Origin: Paenibacillus silvestris
GTDB taxonomy: Bacteria > Bacillota > Bacilli > Paenibacillales > NBRC-103111
Assembly: GCF_009882985.1 (NCBI RefSeq)
Contig: NZ_WTUZ01000020.1
Location: 193,064 to 257,063 of the forward strand
Direction of reading: 5' to 3'
Length of the DNA stretch: 64,000 bases
Shown: positions 51,352 to 63,414 of the stretch, one piece after another
How positions within the stretch are numbered: the first letter of the stretch is position 1
Layout: each line of letters opens with the position of its first letter
The notes under the pieces: model-generated
What the model was told of the DNA's origin: nothing
The model's database searches: none
What the model saw: the letters and a program-made list of their open reading frames with translations, nothing else
Translations under genes and position numbers: made by a program

Positions 51352-53166
51352 TCAACCAAGTTGATGGGCTAGTTTCAAGGTCACTTCCGTCCCTATCCCT
51401 TTTCTGCTTTCAATGCTGAATTGAAATTGCTCGCCGTAACGAATCGTATACCTGGCATAGACATTCTGGACGCCAATACCGCCGCTTGCCGCAGACAGCT
51501 TATATTCCTCCTGATAGAGCGGTTGTCTGAGCGACGTCAGAATCTGCTCCAGTCGTTTCTCCGAAATGCCGACACCATCGTCTTTGACTTGAATATACGT
51601 CCATTCCCCTTCCCTCCAGGCCTTGAGATGAATCGTTCCTTTTCCTCTTTTGCGTTCAATCCCGTGGAAAACCGCGTTTTCAACGAGTGGCTGCAGGGTC
51701 ATTTTTAACATTGGAAAATTGTACAGCTCATCTTCGATGTCTACGCGATAGTCAATCTTGCCCTCGAAACGAATACTCTGAATATTGATATACGCATCAA
51801 TCTGCACGAGCTCTTCCTGCAGCGTGACGACTTCGTCGGTATTTTTCGTGTTATAGCGGAACATATCAGCCAAAGATTGCGCCATCTGGCCAACCTCCTC
51901 CACGTCGTGGTAATCGGCCATCGCTTTAATACTATCTAGCGTGTTGTACAGAAAATGCGGATTAATCTGGGAATAGAGCATGGCCAGCTCCATCTGCTGC
52001 AGCTTAATTTGATAGACATACTTGGTTTCAATCTGCTTCTGCAATTCATCCTGCATGGCGTTGAAATTCATCGCGATTCGGCCAATTTCATCTTTCCTCT
52101 TGATATCCACCCGCACGGAGAAATCACCACGTTTAATGTGATTAACGGTTTTGTATAGATCCAGAATCGGATTCGTAATACTTCTTCCGAATAACAGCGA
52201 TAGAATCGCAGTCACTAGAAAAGCGACCAAAGCTGTCCAGATGGCTGTCGTTTTGATGGAATCGAGCGAGCTGAATATTTCCTTTTTGGGCATGATGAGC
52301 ACGGTTTTCCAATTGGAATATTGGGATCGGGTATACGAAATAAGCATGGTCTGATCACCGCTGCCTGTCCAAAACTTACCGCCATCCCCTTTGATTTCGG
52401 ATAACGCCTGCGCATCCATATCAGCTGCATGCCCGTCTGCCGAATCGAATATCGGATTATTAATATCATTTAATATCAGAAAACGGCTATTCTTTGTCAG
52501 GTCAGCACGCTGGCCAATCCCTTTAAATAGACCGTAATTATAGTCGGCGCGCACCACAATGAATCCAGTCGGATTCGAGAAATCGCGAATAAGCAGCGAG
52601 GTTGAGTAAGCTGTAGAACTCTCCTCCTGCCCGCTGACGGAAGGGGAGCTGAAGAAATTCACAAGCCCGTCTTTGGCAATGGTTTGCTTAAACCACTCGG
52701 CATTCAGCACCTGACTTGGGCTGCCGAAGGAGGTATTGTCGGAGGAATTGAGCAGCTCTCCATCGCTGTAATAGATCTGAAAACGGATAAAGTCAGGAAT
52801 CGGCGTAATGTTAAAGCTTTTCAAAAACAGATCCCCAAGCTTCTGGCGAAATAGAAATTTATTCTGGCTATCCATTGTCGGATAAGCATTAATGTTGTCA
52901 ATATATTCCTGATTGTAATAGGGAGCGAGGAGCAGATTTCTTTTATTATGAAAATCATTATCCATGTTAAACTCGATCTGCCGGACGATTTGCGAGCTCG
53001 CGGTTTCTACGCGTTCCGCCATAGAATTGTAGGAGATATAGAATGAAGCGGTTCCAATTAAAGCAATGCAGAAGAGAATAATGACAAAATAGCTCAATAG
53101 CAGCATCGTACGAATTCTCGGAAATAGGGTCTCTAGTTTCTTCCTTAAGCCTTCCACCCAACGCAT
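51352..53166 (-). CDS. YesM-type sensor histidine kinase
   Basis: 604 residues: membrane segment at about 20-42 (LLLSYFVIILFCIALIGTASF), external dCache-like sensor to about 300, second segment (TTAIWTALVAFLVTAILSLL), HAMP, phospho-acceptor His in MLYSQINPHFLYNTLDSIKA, and ATPase motifs VENAVFHGIE and VKDDGVGIS. It probably signals to the regulator at 46514-48082. It begins 108 bases after the rhamnosidase gene, without a clear terminator between, so the whole minus-strand block from 58977 may be read together. Confidence 0.9.
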   Translation of the reverse strand: MRWVEGLRKKLETLFPRIRTMLLLSYFVIILFCIALIGTASFYISYNSMAERVETASSQIVRQIEFNMDNDFHNKRNLLLAPYYNQEYIDNINAYPTMDSQNKFLFRQKLGDLFLKSFNITPIPDFIRFQIYYSDGELLNSSDNTSFGSPSQVLNAEWFKQTIAKDGLVNFFSSPSVSGQEESSTAYSTSLLIRDFSNPTGFIVVRADYNYGLFKGIGQRADLTKNSRFLILNDINNPIFDSADGHAADMDAQALSEIKGDGGKFWTGSGDQTMLISYTRSQYSNWKTVLIMPKKEIFSSLDSIKTTAIWTALVAFLVTAILSLLFGRSITNPILDLYKTVNHIKRGDFSVRVDIKRKDEIGRIAMNFNAMQDELQKQIETKYVYQIKLQQMELAMLYSQINPHFLYNTLDSIKAMADYHDVEEVGQMAQSLADMFRYNTKNTDEVVTLQEELVQIDAYINIQSIRFEGKIDYRVDIEDELYNFPMLKMTLQPLVENAVFHGIERKRGKGTIHLKAWREGEWTYIQVKDDGVGISEKRLEQILTSLRQPLYQEEYKLSAASGGIGVQNVYARYTIRYGEQFQFSIESRKGIGTEVTLKLAHQLG

Positions 53167-53274
53167 CTTGATGACCCGCCTTTCTTTCTATGCGAAAACA
53201 GCCGGAGCCAGATGGAAGGCAGCACGAACGCTCACCCTCTATCCGATCCCGGTCTGTATCTTAGGAACTCGCTT

Positions 53275-55881
53275 TTAGTTTAGCATAGAAACACTTTCAA
53301 ACACATAACTTCCTGAACCTACCTTGTGCTCCGATGCAGCTGGACCTGGCAATTGAATGGTTGCCGTTGTATTGGCAGGGACATCCACTTGCAGATGGAA
53401 ATCTCCTTCTTCGGATAAACGCCACTCTACCGTAATGCAGCCGTAGAGAGATTCATAGCTTGCCTTCACCCAGTTCAAGTTCCCGCCCGGTTTCGGTCTT
53501 ATGATGACATGCTGAAAGCCAGGCGCCGCAGGATCTGCTTCGATGCCAGCCATGTACCGGAACATCCACTCGCCAACGGAGCCAAGGGAATAGTGATTGA
53601 AGGAATTCATTGACGGTGTCTGAAAGCCCTGCTCCTCCGTCCAGCCATCCCAGCGCTCCCAGATCGTAGTTGCACCGTGTTTGATCGAATACATCCAGGA
53701 TGGGAATGCTTCTTGCGTCAGAAGCTTATAGGCAACATCCAAGCTGCCATTGTCCGTCAGTGCTGGCAATAAGTAGCCTACGCCCAGGAATCCCGTTGAT
53801 AAGCGGTCACCACGCCCCTGAATGTCCGCCACAAGACGTTCACGCGCCTGCCTGCTCTGCTCTTCCGTCAGCAGCCCGAACTGCAGCGCTAATACGTAAA
53901 CCGTCTGTGTATCACCGTGAATACGACCATCCTCAGCGACAAAGGCCTTGCGAAACGCCGCAGCGATATCGCCAAATAAGGCTTGATAGTGGGCAGCTTC
54001 GTCTACTCTGCCCAATACATCAGCAATTTGCGCAAGCAGCTTCGTGCTGTAGGCGAAATAAGCTGTTGCGAGCACTTCGTTCGGCGTGTCAGCCCCGATG
54101 GACAGCCAATCCGCGTAATTGGCGTACCCCGGGCGCACCAGCTCGTCGGTGGTGTTTTTCAAATAATGCACCCACTTGACCATCGCCTCGTAGTGCGTCT
54201 CAAGGACACGGACGTCGCCGTACATCAGATAGATCGTCCATGGGATAATGACACCGGCATCTCCCCAACCCGAGTTGTCCGGGGCGAACCAGTTCAACCG
54301 GGTATTCCAGTTTTTATGGCGAATCCACCCCGCATCTGGAGCAACATCGGTAAAAGCGCCTGAAGGCTGCTGGCAATCCACCATGTCCCACACATATTTG
54401 CTGAAAAATCGGGAGACGTCCATATTGTAAGCCGCTGTACGGGCAAAAATCTGCGCATCCCCTGTCCAGCCAAGCCGCTCATCCCGCTGCGGACAATCCG
54501 TCGGCACGGACAGGAAGTTCCCGCGCTGCCCCCATGTAATGTTAGAATACAGCTGGTTCACCATCGCGTCGGATGTCTCCAGCTTCCCCGTAACAGGTGT
54601 ATCGGAATGGACAACTTTCCCTGTTATCGTATCCAGATCAGGTTCCCCCGGATAGCCAATCAATTCCACATATCGGAAGCCGTGGAACGTAAAGTGAGGC
54701 TCGTAGCTTTCCAGTTCCTCACCTTTTAGAATATAGTGATCCTGCTGGCAGGCCTCTCGCAAGTTATCCACATATAGTGTGCCATCCGGATTCAGAATCT
54801 CGGCATGACTTAATGTTATCATCGTTCCACGCTCGCCTTGAACATTCACAGCCGTCCAACCGACCATGTTTTGGCCCATATCATAGATATACGTGCCAGC
54901 CGCTGTCTTCTTCATGCTGATCGGTTTCATCGTCTTGGTAATGCGGATCGGCGGCTCAATCGCTGCCACGAGAAGTCCGTTATATCCTGAGCGCACATCT
55001 GGCGCTTCCCACGCTGAGTCCGCATAACCCGGCTTGTTCCATCCGGTCAATTCCTCTCTTGCATCGTAGGCTTCCCCTTTGATCATATCGGAGTATTGAA
55101 TCGGCCCTCTGGTCGTCGTCCACGAACGGTCCGTTATCACTCTTTCCTTCGTACCATCTTCGTAATCCAAGCTTACCTGCATGAGGAAAAACGGTCTCTC
55201 CCCGTAAACTTTATCACCGAGAAATCCCACAGTCCCCGCGTACCAGCCATCTCCTAAAATAACACCCAACGTGTTATCGCCTGTCTTCAGTTTGTCTGTC
55301 ACATCGACCGCCTGAACCTGTACACGCGTATTATAATCCGTCCATCCCGGGGCAAAACGATCGCCAATCCGCTCGCCATTCACATACAAATCATAGACGC
55401 CAAGTGCTGTAGCATAAGCAATGGCCCGCTTCACCTTTTTCTTGACCTCGAACGACTTCCGGAAAAATGGAGATGGCTGCATAAGGGCTCCCTGCTCGGA
55501 TTTGCGTCCGATCCACTGCGCCTTCCATTCGCCTCGCGACAATATGCCCATCATCCAGAACGCTGTCTCACTCCATGCCGTGACTGCACCCGCTCCGTCC
55601 CAGACGCGCACTTTCCAATAATAGGCCCCTTCCGATTGAAGCGGCTGACCTTCATATTGCACATGCGTCGATGCGTTCGAGCTCACCTTGCCGCTATCCC
55701 ACACATCCGCTTGATCACTCTCTAGCTTTTCCCTAGTAGAAGCAACCATAATGTGATAAGCGCTCTGCACCACTCCTTGGCTATCCGCCTGTAATTGCCA
55801 GAAAAGCCGCGGCTTCCGGACATCAAGACCAATCGGATTCAGCATATATTCGGTTTTACAAAGTCCAACTCGTGTCGTCAT
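53275..55881 (-). CDS. GH78 alpha-L-rhamnosidase
   Basis: About 868 residues from the ATG at 55881, behind GGAGGG. The usual order is seen: N-terminal sandwich domains (WQLQADSQGVVQSAYHIMVAS), the module with LGDGWYAGTVGF, and the alpha/alpha barrel with CPQRDERLGWTGDAQIF, whose acidic residues are the catalytic region, then NWFAPDNSGWGDAG and a C-terminal sandwich. There is no signal peptide, so it acts on imported rhamnosides. It is 15 bases after the beta-galactosidase gene. Together they would trim rhamnogalacturonan side chains or flavonoid glycosides. Confidence 0.92.
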   Translation of the reverse strand: MTTRVGLCKTEYMLNPIGLDVRKPRLFWQLQADSQGVVQSAYHIMVASTREKLESDQADVWDSGKVSSNASTHVQYEGQPLQSEGAYYWKVRVWDGAGAVTAWSETAFWMMGILSRGEWKAQWIGRKSEQGALMQPSPFFRKSFEVKKKVKRAIAYATALGVYDLYVNGERIGDRFAPGWTDYNTRVQVQAVDVTDKLKTGDNTLGVILGDGWYAGTVGFLGDKVYGERPFFLMQVSLDYEDGTKERVITDRSWTTTRGPIQYSDMIKGEAYDAREELTGWNKPGYADSAWEAPDVRSGYNGLLVAAIEPPIRITKTMKPISMKKTAAGTYIYDMGQNMVGWTAVNVQGERGTMITLSHAEILNPDGTLYVDNLREACQQDHYILKGEELESYEPHFTFHGFRYVELIGYPGEPDLDTITGKVVHSDTPVTGKLETSDAMVNQLYSNITWGQRGNFLSVPTDCPQRDERLGWTGDAQIFARTAAYNMDVSRFFSKYVWDMVDCQQPSGAFTDVAPDAGWIRHKNWNTRLNWFAPDNSGWGDAGVIIPWTIYLMYGDVRVLETHYEAMVKWVHYLKNTTDELVRPGYANYADWLSIGADTPNEVLATAYFAYSTKLLAQIADVLGRVDEAAHYQALFGDIAAAFRKAFVAEDGRIHGDTQTVYVLALQFGLLTEEQSRQARERLVADIQGRGDRLSTGFLGVGYLLPALTDNGSLDVAYKLLTQEAFPSWMYSIKHGATTIWERWDGWTEEQGFQTPSMNSFNHYSLGSVGEWMFRYMAGIEADPAAPGFQHVIIRPKPGGNLNWVKASYESLYGCITVEWRLSEEGDFHLQVDVPANTTATIQLPGPAASEHKVGSGSYVFESVSMLN

Positions 55882-55896
55882 TAGGTAACCCTCCAT

Positions 55897-58989
<3,093 letters not shown>

Positions 58990-59003
58990 TCAGCATAGTC
59001 GAC

Positions 59004-59024
59004 GAATAGCCATAGTGACTATTC
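59004..59024. promoter_or_regulatory. Inverted repeat in the divergent GH2/reductase region
   Basis: GAATAG-N9-CTATTC, 27 bp upstream of the GH2 start codon. It may be an operator or an RNA stem in the GH2 leader. The rest of 58978-59152 shows no gene. Confidence 0.35.
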
Positions 59025-59152
59025 AAAAATCCGACCACTTTTGTTATGAAAACCGTGCTAAAACAAGTCGGGATTTTCTACAGTCCGATGCGCCTTGTCT
59101 ATGTGATAATAAATTGACAAGATCATCCGATTGGCTAGGGAGTGATAGCGAT

Positions 59153-60055
59153 ATGGAAAGACGTGAATATGGCGAGACCGGCATGCAAGTCAGCGCTCTG
59201 GGATTCGGAGCTGCAGAGATCGGTTTTATCGGTGCGGAAGTTAAGGAAATTGCCTATTTATTAGAAAGTGCGCTGGATGAAGGACTCAATTTGATCGATA
59301 CAGGTGAATGTTATGGGGATAGTGAAACATTGATTGGCCAGGCCGTCAAACATCGCCGGAATGATTACTACTTGTTCACGAAGTGCGGCCATGGGAAAGT
59401 GGCTGGTTACGACCGGCCGGACTGGGAGCCTTCGCTGCTGGAAGAGACGATTGACCGGAGCCTCGCACGCTTACAAACAGATTACCTTGATGTAGTGCAT
59501 CTGCATAACTGCTCGGAAGCCATTCTCCGTCAAGGCGATGTGATCGATGTCCTCCTTAGAGCCAAAGAAAAAGGAAAGATTCGATTCGCGGGATACAGCG
59601 GAGATCATGCTGCCGCCAAATATGCCGTTCAATGCGGAGCCTTTCAGTCCCTGCAAACCTCCGTCAGTATCGCCGACCAAGAAGCTATCGAGCTGACGCT
59701 GCCAGAAGCGGGCCGGCGAGGTATTGGCGTTGTTGCCAAACGCCCTATTGCAAACGCAGTATGGATCGCCCCTGAGAACATTGCGAATGATCGGCATCAA
59801 GAGTACTGGAGCAGGCTCCAGCAGCTGGATTACGACTTCCTGCAGGTGGGTTCCAGTGATGCGATCGGACATGCACTGCGCTTCACTTTATCCGTACCCG
59901 GTGTGCATACAGCTATTGTAGGTACGGCCAAACAGGGCAGATGGCAGCAAAATGCGCAGTGGCTTGCGCAGGGAAATCTGACAGCGGACGAGTATGCAGC
60001 TATTCGCTTGCGATGGAAAGAGCGGGCGCAGCCGGATTGGCGCGGATTGGGCTGA
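59153..60055 (+). CDS. Aldo/keto reductase
   Basis: About 300 residues from the ATG at 59153, preceded by GGGAGTG; the open frame upstream has no such site. The catalytic tetrad can be assigned: Asp and Tyr in NLIDTGECYGDSE, Lys in YLFTKCGHG, His in DVVHLHNCSE. The C-terminal cofactor loop reads VPGVHTAIVGTAKQGRW. These enzymes reduce or oxidise sugar carbonyls with NADPH or NADH. It is transcribed away from the beta-galactosidase gene and may act on a released sugar; no direct evidence identifies the substrate. Confidence 0.85.
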   Translation: MERREYGETGMQVSALGFGAAEIGFIGAEVKEIAYLLESALDEGLNLIDTGECYGDSETLIGQAVKHRRNDYYLFTKCGHGKVAGYDRPDWEPSLLEETIDRSLARLQTDYLDVVHLHNCSEAILRQGDVIDVLLRAKEKGKIRFAGYSGDHAAAKYAVQCGAFQSLQTSVSIADQEAIELTLPEAGRRGIGVVAKRPIANAVWIAPENIANDRHQEYWSRLQQLDYDFLQVGSSDAIGHALRFTLSVPGVHTAIVGTAKQGRWQQNAQWLAQGNLTADEYAAIRLRWKERAQPDWRGLG

Positions 60056-60062
60056 ACGGGAC

Positions 60063-60136
60063 GAGCGCAGAGCCCGGCATTGGCTGAAGCGTAGGGACGT
60101 GCATTGAGGCGGGAGCGCAGAGCCGGGCATTGGCTG
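60063..60136. repeat. 24-bp direct repeat after the reductase gene
   Basis: GAGCGCAGAGCC followed by CGGCATTGGCTG at 60063-60086 recurs at 60113-60136 with one difference, exactly 50 bp apart. No gene overlaps it. Confidence 0.8.
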
Positions 60137-60170
60137 TAGAGCGGCGGTCACTGACTCCGGCCCCTTTAAA

Positions 60171-60346
60171 TTAGCGGGAAATTCTCCCGTTATTCTCTTC
60201 GTCTGATCGCCCTAAACCCAAATAACTGGAAATCCTCCTGTTATTCTCTACACATTAGCATCATTTACGTTTCTAGCGCAGGATTAGATGGAGTTTTTCC
60301 AGTTAAGTACCCTAATTCCTATTTTAGGGAACAATTAGCGGGAGGA
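60171..60346. repeat. Non-coding repeat block (AGCGGGAAATTCTCCCGTTATTC family)
   Basis: TTAGCGGGAAATTCTCCCGT is followed by a related AACTGGAAATCCTCCTGTTA 54 bp on, both leading into TATTCTC; inverted relatives TTTTTCCAGTTA and TTAGCGGGAGGAATTCCC follow. Units form small hairpins (CGGGA/TCCCG). Together with the adjacent direct repeat this fills the 447-base gap between the reductase and the next gene. Confidence 0.65.
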
Positions 60347-60400
60347 ATTCCCTTTAAATCATTGAGAGCATCACTGTTACCATGATTCCCATACGCAACA

Positions 60401-60446
60401 AAACCTCCATTTTCCACTTTCATAAGTGAATTTGGAGGTTTTTCTC
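60401..60446. terminator. Terminator between convergent genes
   Basis: AAACCTCCA and TGGAGGTTT enclose CACTT-TCAT-AAGTG. TTTTT follows on the plus strand and TTTTGTTG on the minus strand, so it may serve both directions. Confidence 0.85.
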
Positions 60447-60502
60447 TACTGCCGATGCGATCAGCGGTGGTATGAAACCTATGGAAACCCGCTACTGCAC
60501 CG

Positions 60503-61546
60503 CTATGATTTCCACTTGCTTTGGCGATACTCTGTCGGGGTAAAGCCCATATGCCGTTTGAACATTTTGGAGAAATGAACATAATCCGAAAATCCAACAG
60601 CTGCGCTAACTTCATACACTTTGTTAGCTGATTCAGAGAGCTGCTTGGCAGCTTGGTCCATTCTCAAGCGGATCAGATACTGGCTGAACGGAACGCCAAG
60701 CTCTGTTTTAAACATATGGCTGAAATTGGCCGGCTTTACTTCAAGCTGTTGAGCAATTTTCGTTAACGTAAGATCAGGATCGCCATAATGCTTGTCCACA
60801 TAGGCAATTCCCGCTTGGATCACCTTGCCGTATCCCCAGTTTCTAGTTCCTCGAATTGTCTTCATGGCGGCATATATATGACCGATGAATGTATCGAAGT
60901 GATGCGTCATCTTATCGAAACCTCGTGGAAACGGTAATTCTTGCCCCGCAGCAGAGCGGAATTCATCTTCCAACAAAGCGATGTAACCTGTAAGTTTTCT
61001 CTCCATGTCATAGGTAGACAGCTTGTTCTTCATAAGCTCATGCTGCAACGAGTTCAACTCTTTCTCAATCTCCAGTTCCCGAAGATTCCATAAATCGTTA
61101 GCCAGCTGCTTGGCACTTGTTTTGAAGGACCATAGCTGTTCCTTATTATCATGAACAATACGTGCTTTCTCTAGCTGCAACTTCTCCCGTAAAGCATTTA
61201 ACGTTGGCAGCAGGAGATCTTCATTAATCGGCTTCAATAAATAATCCGCTGCACCAGCACGCAGAGCCTGCTGAGCGTATTCAAACTCCCCATAACCGGA
61301 AACTACGATAACCGCAGATGAAATGCCTTCCTGCTTCAGAGCCAACATGAAGGTCAATCCGTCCATCACAGGCATACGAATATCCGTAATAATGATGTCC
61401 GGCACGTGCAGTCTTGCCAGTTCCAGGGCCTGCTGCCCATCTTCTGCTTCCCCTACGATCTTGAATCCTTCGGCTTCTGACTCCATCAGAGCAATCAGCC
61501 CCATTCTTACGATCGGTTCATCTTCGGCAACGACGACGGTCATCAT
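60503..61546 (-). CDS. Short YesN-type response regulator with AraC domain
   Basis: 347 residues, clearly shorter than the two other regulators here (522) because the middle region is reduced. Receiver: VAEDEPIVRMGLI, Asp in PDIIITDIRMPVMDG, Lys in YLLKPINEDL. A probable coiled coil (about 120-170) joins it to the AraC domain with YGDPDLTLTKIAQQLEVKPA and VGFSDYVHFSKMFKRHMG. It overlaps the kinase gene by 4 bases and lies downstream of a sugar permease gene, so it probably controls that importer. Confidence 0.9.
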   Translation of the reverse strand: MMTVVVAEDEPIVRMGLIALMESEAEGFKIVGEAEDGQQALELARLHVPDIIITDIRMPVMDGLTFMLALKQEGISSAVIVVSGYGEFEYAQQALRAGAADYLLKPINEDLLLPTLNALREKLQLEKARIVHDNKEQLWSFKTSAKQLANDLWNLRELEIEKELNSLQHELMKNKLSTYDMERKLTGYIALLEDEFRSAAGQELPFPRGFDKMTHHFDTFIGHIYAAMKTIRGTRNWGYGKVIQAGIAYVDKHYGDPDLTLTKIAQQLEVKPANFSHMFKTELGVPFSQYLIRLRMDQAAKQLSESANKVYEVSAAVGFSDYVHFSKMFKRHMGFTPTEYRQSKWKS

Positions 61547-63336
61547 ACAGATTGCTCCTTCCGATAAGGCATTCTAATCTCGACAATTGTGCCAAAGCTC
61601 TCTGAGGCTACGATGGAAAGGCCGTAAGGCTCACCGAACTCCAGTCTCAGCCTGCTGTGGACATTCCACATGCCGATCCCTCCAAATGGAGCGCTCGCTT
61701 GCAGCATTTGTTCCTCCGACATGAAGGAGAAGGCTTGGTTGTACGTCTCAGCCAGATCTGGCGGCATCCCCCTGCCTTTGTCGATAATCAGAAGTTTTAT
61801 ACCAGCATCATCGAAGCTAGCTCGGAGACCAATATACGTAGGTTTAATCGAATAGTCCTCATAGCCATGAATGAAGGCATTCTCCACAATTGGCTGTACA
61901 GTGAGACGAAGTGTATGAATTTCCCTCAAACAATTCAGGTCCAAATCTACATCAACTTCCAGGCTCTGATAGCGTTCCTTCTGAATGTGAATATAGTTGA
62001 ACATGTGCTGAATCTCTTCAGCAAGGGATACCGTGTCCTCTGGATTATCGATGCTGTAACGGAATATATCAGACAACCATACCGTCATCTGACTAATCGG
62101 TTTCACCTTAGCAATGATGGCGTAGGCATTGATAACTCCCAGCGTGTTATACAGAAAATGAGGATTAATTCTCGCTTGAAGCATCTGCAGTTTAGATTCT
62201 CTTTGATGAATAGCCATTTCTTTTTCCTTCTGATGAGAAGTATGAATCATATGAATCAGCCGATTCAAATCTTCTAACATCAGATTAAACCCTCTGTTCA
62301 AACTTCCGATTTCATCCTTACGCAGCGGAGCGCGTATACTCAGATCGCCCATCTCCACTTTTTTCATTAAATTCATTAAGTGCGAGAGCGCACGCGTGAT
62401 GGATAGCGAAAAGCTGAGGATAGTCACAAAGGCCAGAACGATGAGCAGTAAGACAAAACCTAGGGTTAGATTTCGAAAATAAATCAAATCCTCCATCAGT
62501 TCCCGCAGTGGAACTTCCGATACAATCGTTAACCCTGTTGATGCTGAGCGGTTGTACACGACAATGGATTTGCTTGCTCCTACTCCGTTCGTAAAATAAG
62601 GTGTCTTTATGTTTTCGAAGCGGCTCTTATACCTATCAGGCAGTAGCTGCTGCCACTTTTGCGAATCAGGATGGTACAAGTACTTATCGTCTGTGTTCAC
62701 GATGGAGATAATCCCTGTTTTACCAAGTTGAGCTTGGTTAATAATGTCGGTCGTTCGGTTCAAGGATAAATCAATGATTAGATAACCTGCTGTTACATAC
62801 GTTTCATTATCGATGATTCTTCGAAAGAGCGTAATAACCTCCGTACCGTCACCCGTCATACTGATGCCCAAAATCCGAAAATTATCCTTGGAGTTGTCAG
62901 CGAATTCTTTTCTATACATGTCTACACGATCTGAGAAAGCTATATTGCTATAATAAGGACCTTTAAGTGAAATAATGGACAGTCCATAAATATCATCTCG
63001 ATTATATACCATGTTAGGAATGAGGTCTGCTCGGATACGAGAGCTTAAATCGTAATAGTCATATTGATTATTAGAGTCAATTTTGACAAACTGCTGTACG
63101 AGAGGATGGGCAAGCAAAGGGAGCGTTGCCTTCTTAATGTCAGAGAAATAGACATCAAGGTTATAATTAATTTGACGCATAAGCTGTTGATTATTGTTAA
63201 TGGCATTATCCTCGATGGTTTCCATGGAACGGTCGTACCAGAACTTGCCAAGGATTAAAAACGGCAAACAGAAGAATCCGAAGAAGAGCAGAACCAGCTT
63301 TAACTTAATCGTCATCGTCTTGATTCGCATTCGCAT
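61543..63336 (-). CDS. YesM-type sensor histidine kinase
   Basis: 597 residues: membrane segment at about 10-30 (KLKLVLLFFGFFCLPFLILG), external sensor to about 290, second segment (LGFVLLLIVLAFVTILSFSL), HAMP, the phospho-acceptor His in MLQARINPHFLYNTLGVINA, and ATPase motifs VENAFIHGYE and IIDKGRGMPPD. It ends inside the start of the regulator gene. It lies 78 bases after the permease gene, probably on the same message. Confidence 0.9.
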   Translation of the reverse strand: MRMRIKTMTIKLKLVLLFFGFFCLPFLILGKFWYDRSMETIEDNAINNNQQLMRQINYNLDVYFSDIKKATLPLLAHPLVQQFVKIDSNNQYDYYDLSSRIRADLIPNMVYNRDDIYGLSIISLKGPYYSNIAFSDRVDMYRKEFADNSKDNFRILGISMTGDGTEVITLFRRIIDNETYVTAGYLIIDLSLNRTTDIINQAQLGKTGIISIVNTDDKYLYHPDSQKWQQLLPDRYKSRFENIKTPYFTNGVGASKSIVVYNRSASTGLTIVSEVPLRELMEDLIYFRNLTLGFVLLLIVLAFVTILSFSLSITRALSHLMNLMKKVEMGDLSIRAPLRKDEIGSLNRGFNLMLEDLNRLIHMIHTSHQKEKEMAIHQRESKLQMLQARINPHFLYNTLGVINAYAIIAKVKPISQMTVWLSDIFRYSIDNPEDTVSLAEEIQHMFNYIHIQKERYQSLEVDVDLDLNCLREIHTLRLTVQPIVENAFIHGYEDYSIKPTYIGLRASFDDAGIKLLIIDKGRGMPPDLAETYNQAFSFMSEEQMLQASAPFGGIGMWNVHSRLRLEFGEPYGLSIVASESFGTIVEIRMPYRKEQSV

Positions 63337-63414
63337 TCCCCTTTTTCTTCCGTCTGTGCTTCTAAGTTGTCTACTATAAAAATAACTTATTTTACGAAAT
63401 CAAGATACCCTTAT

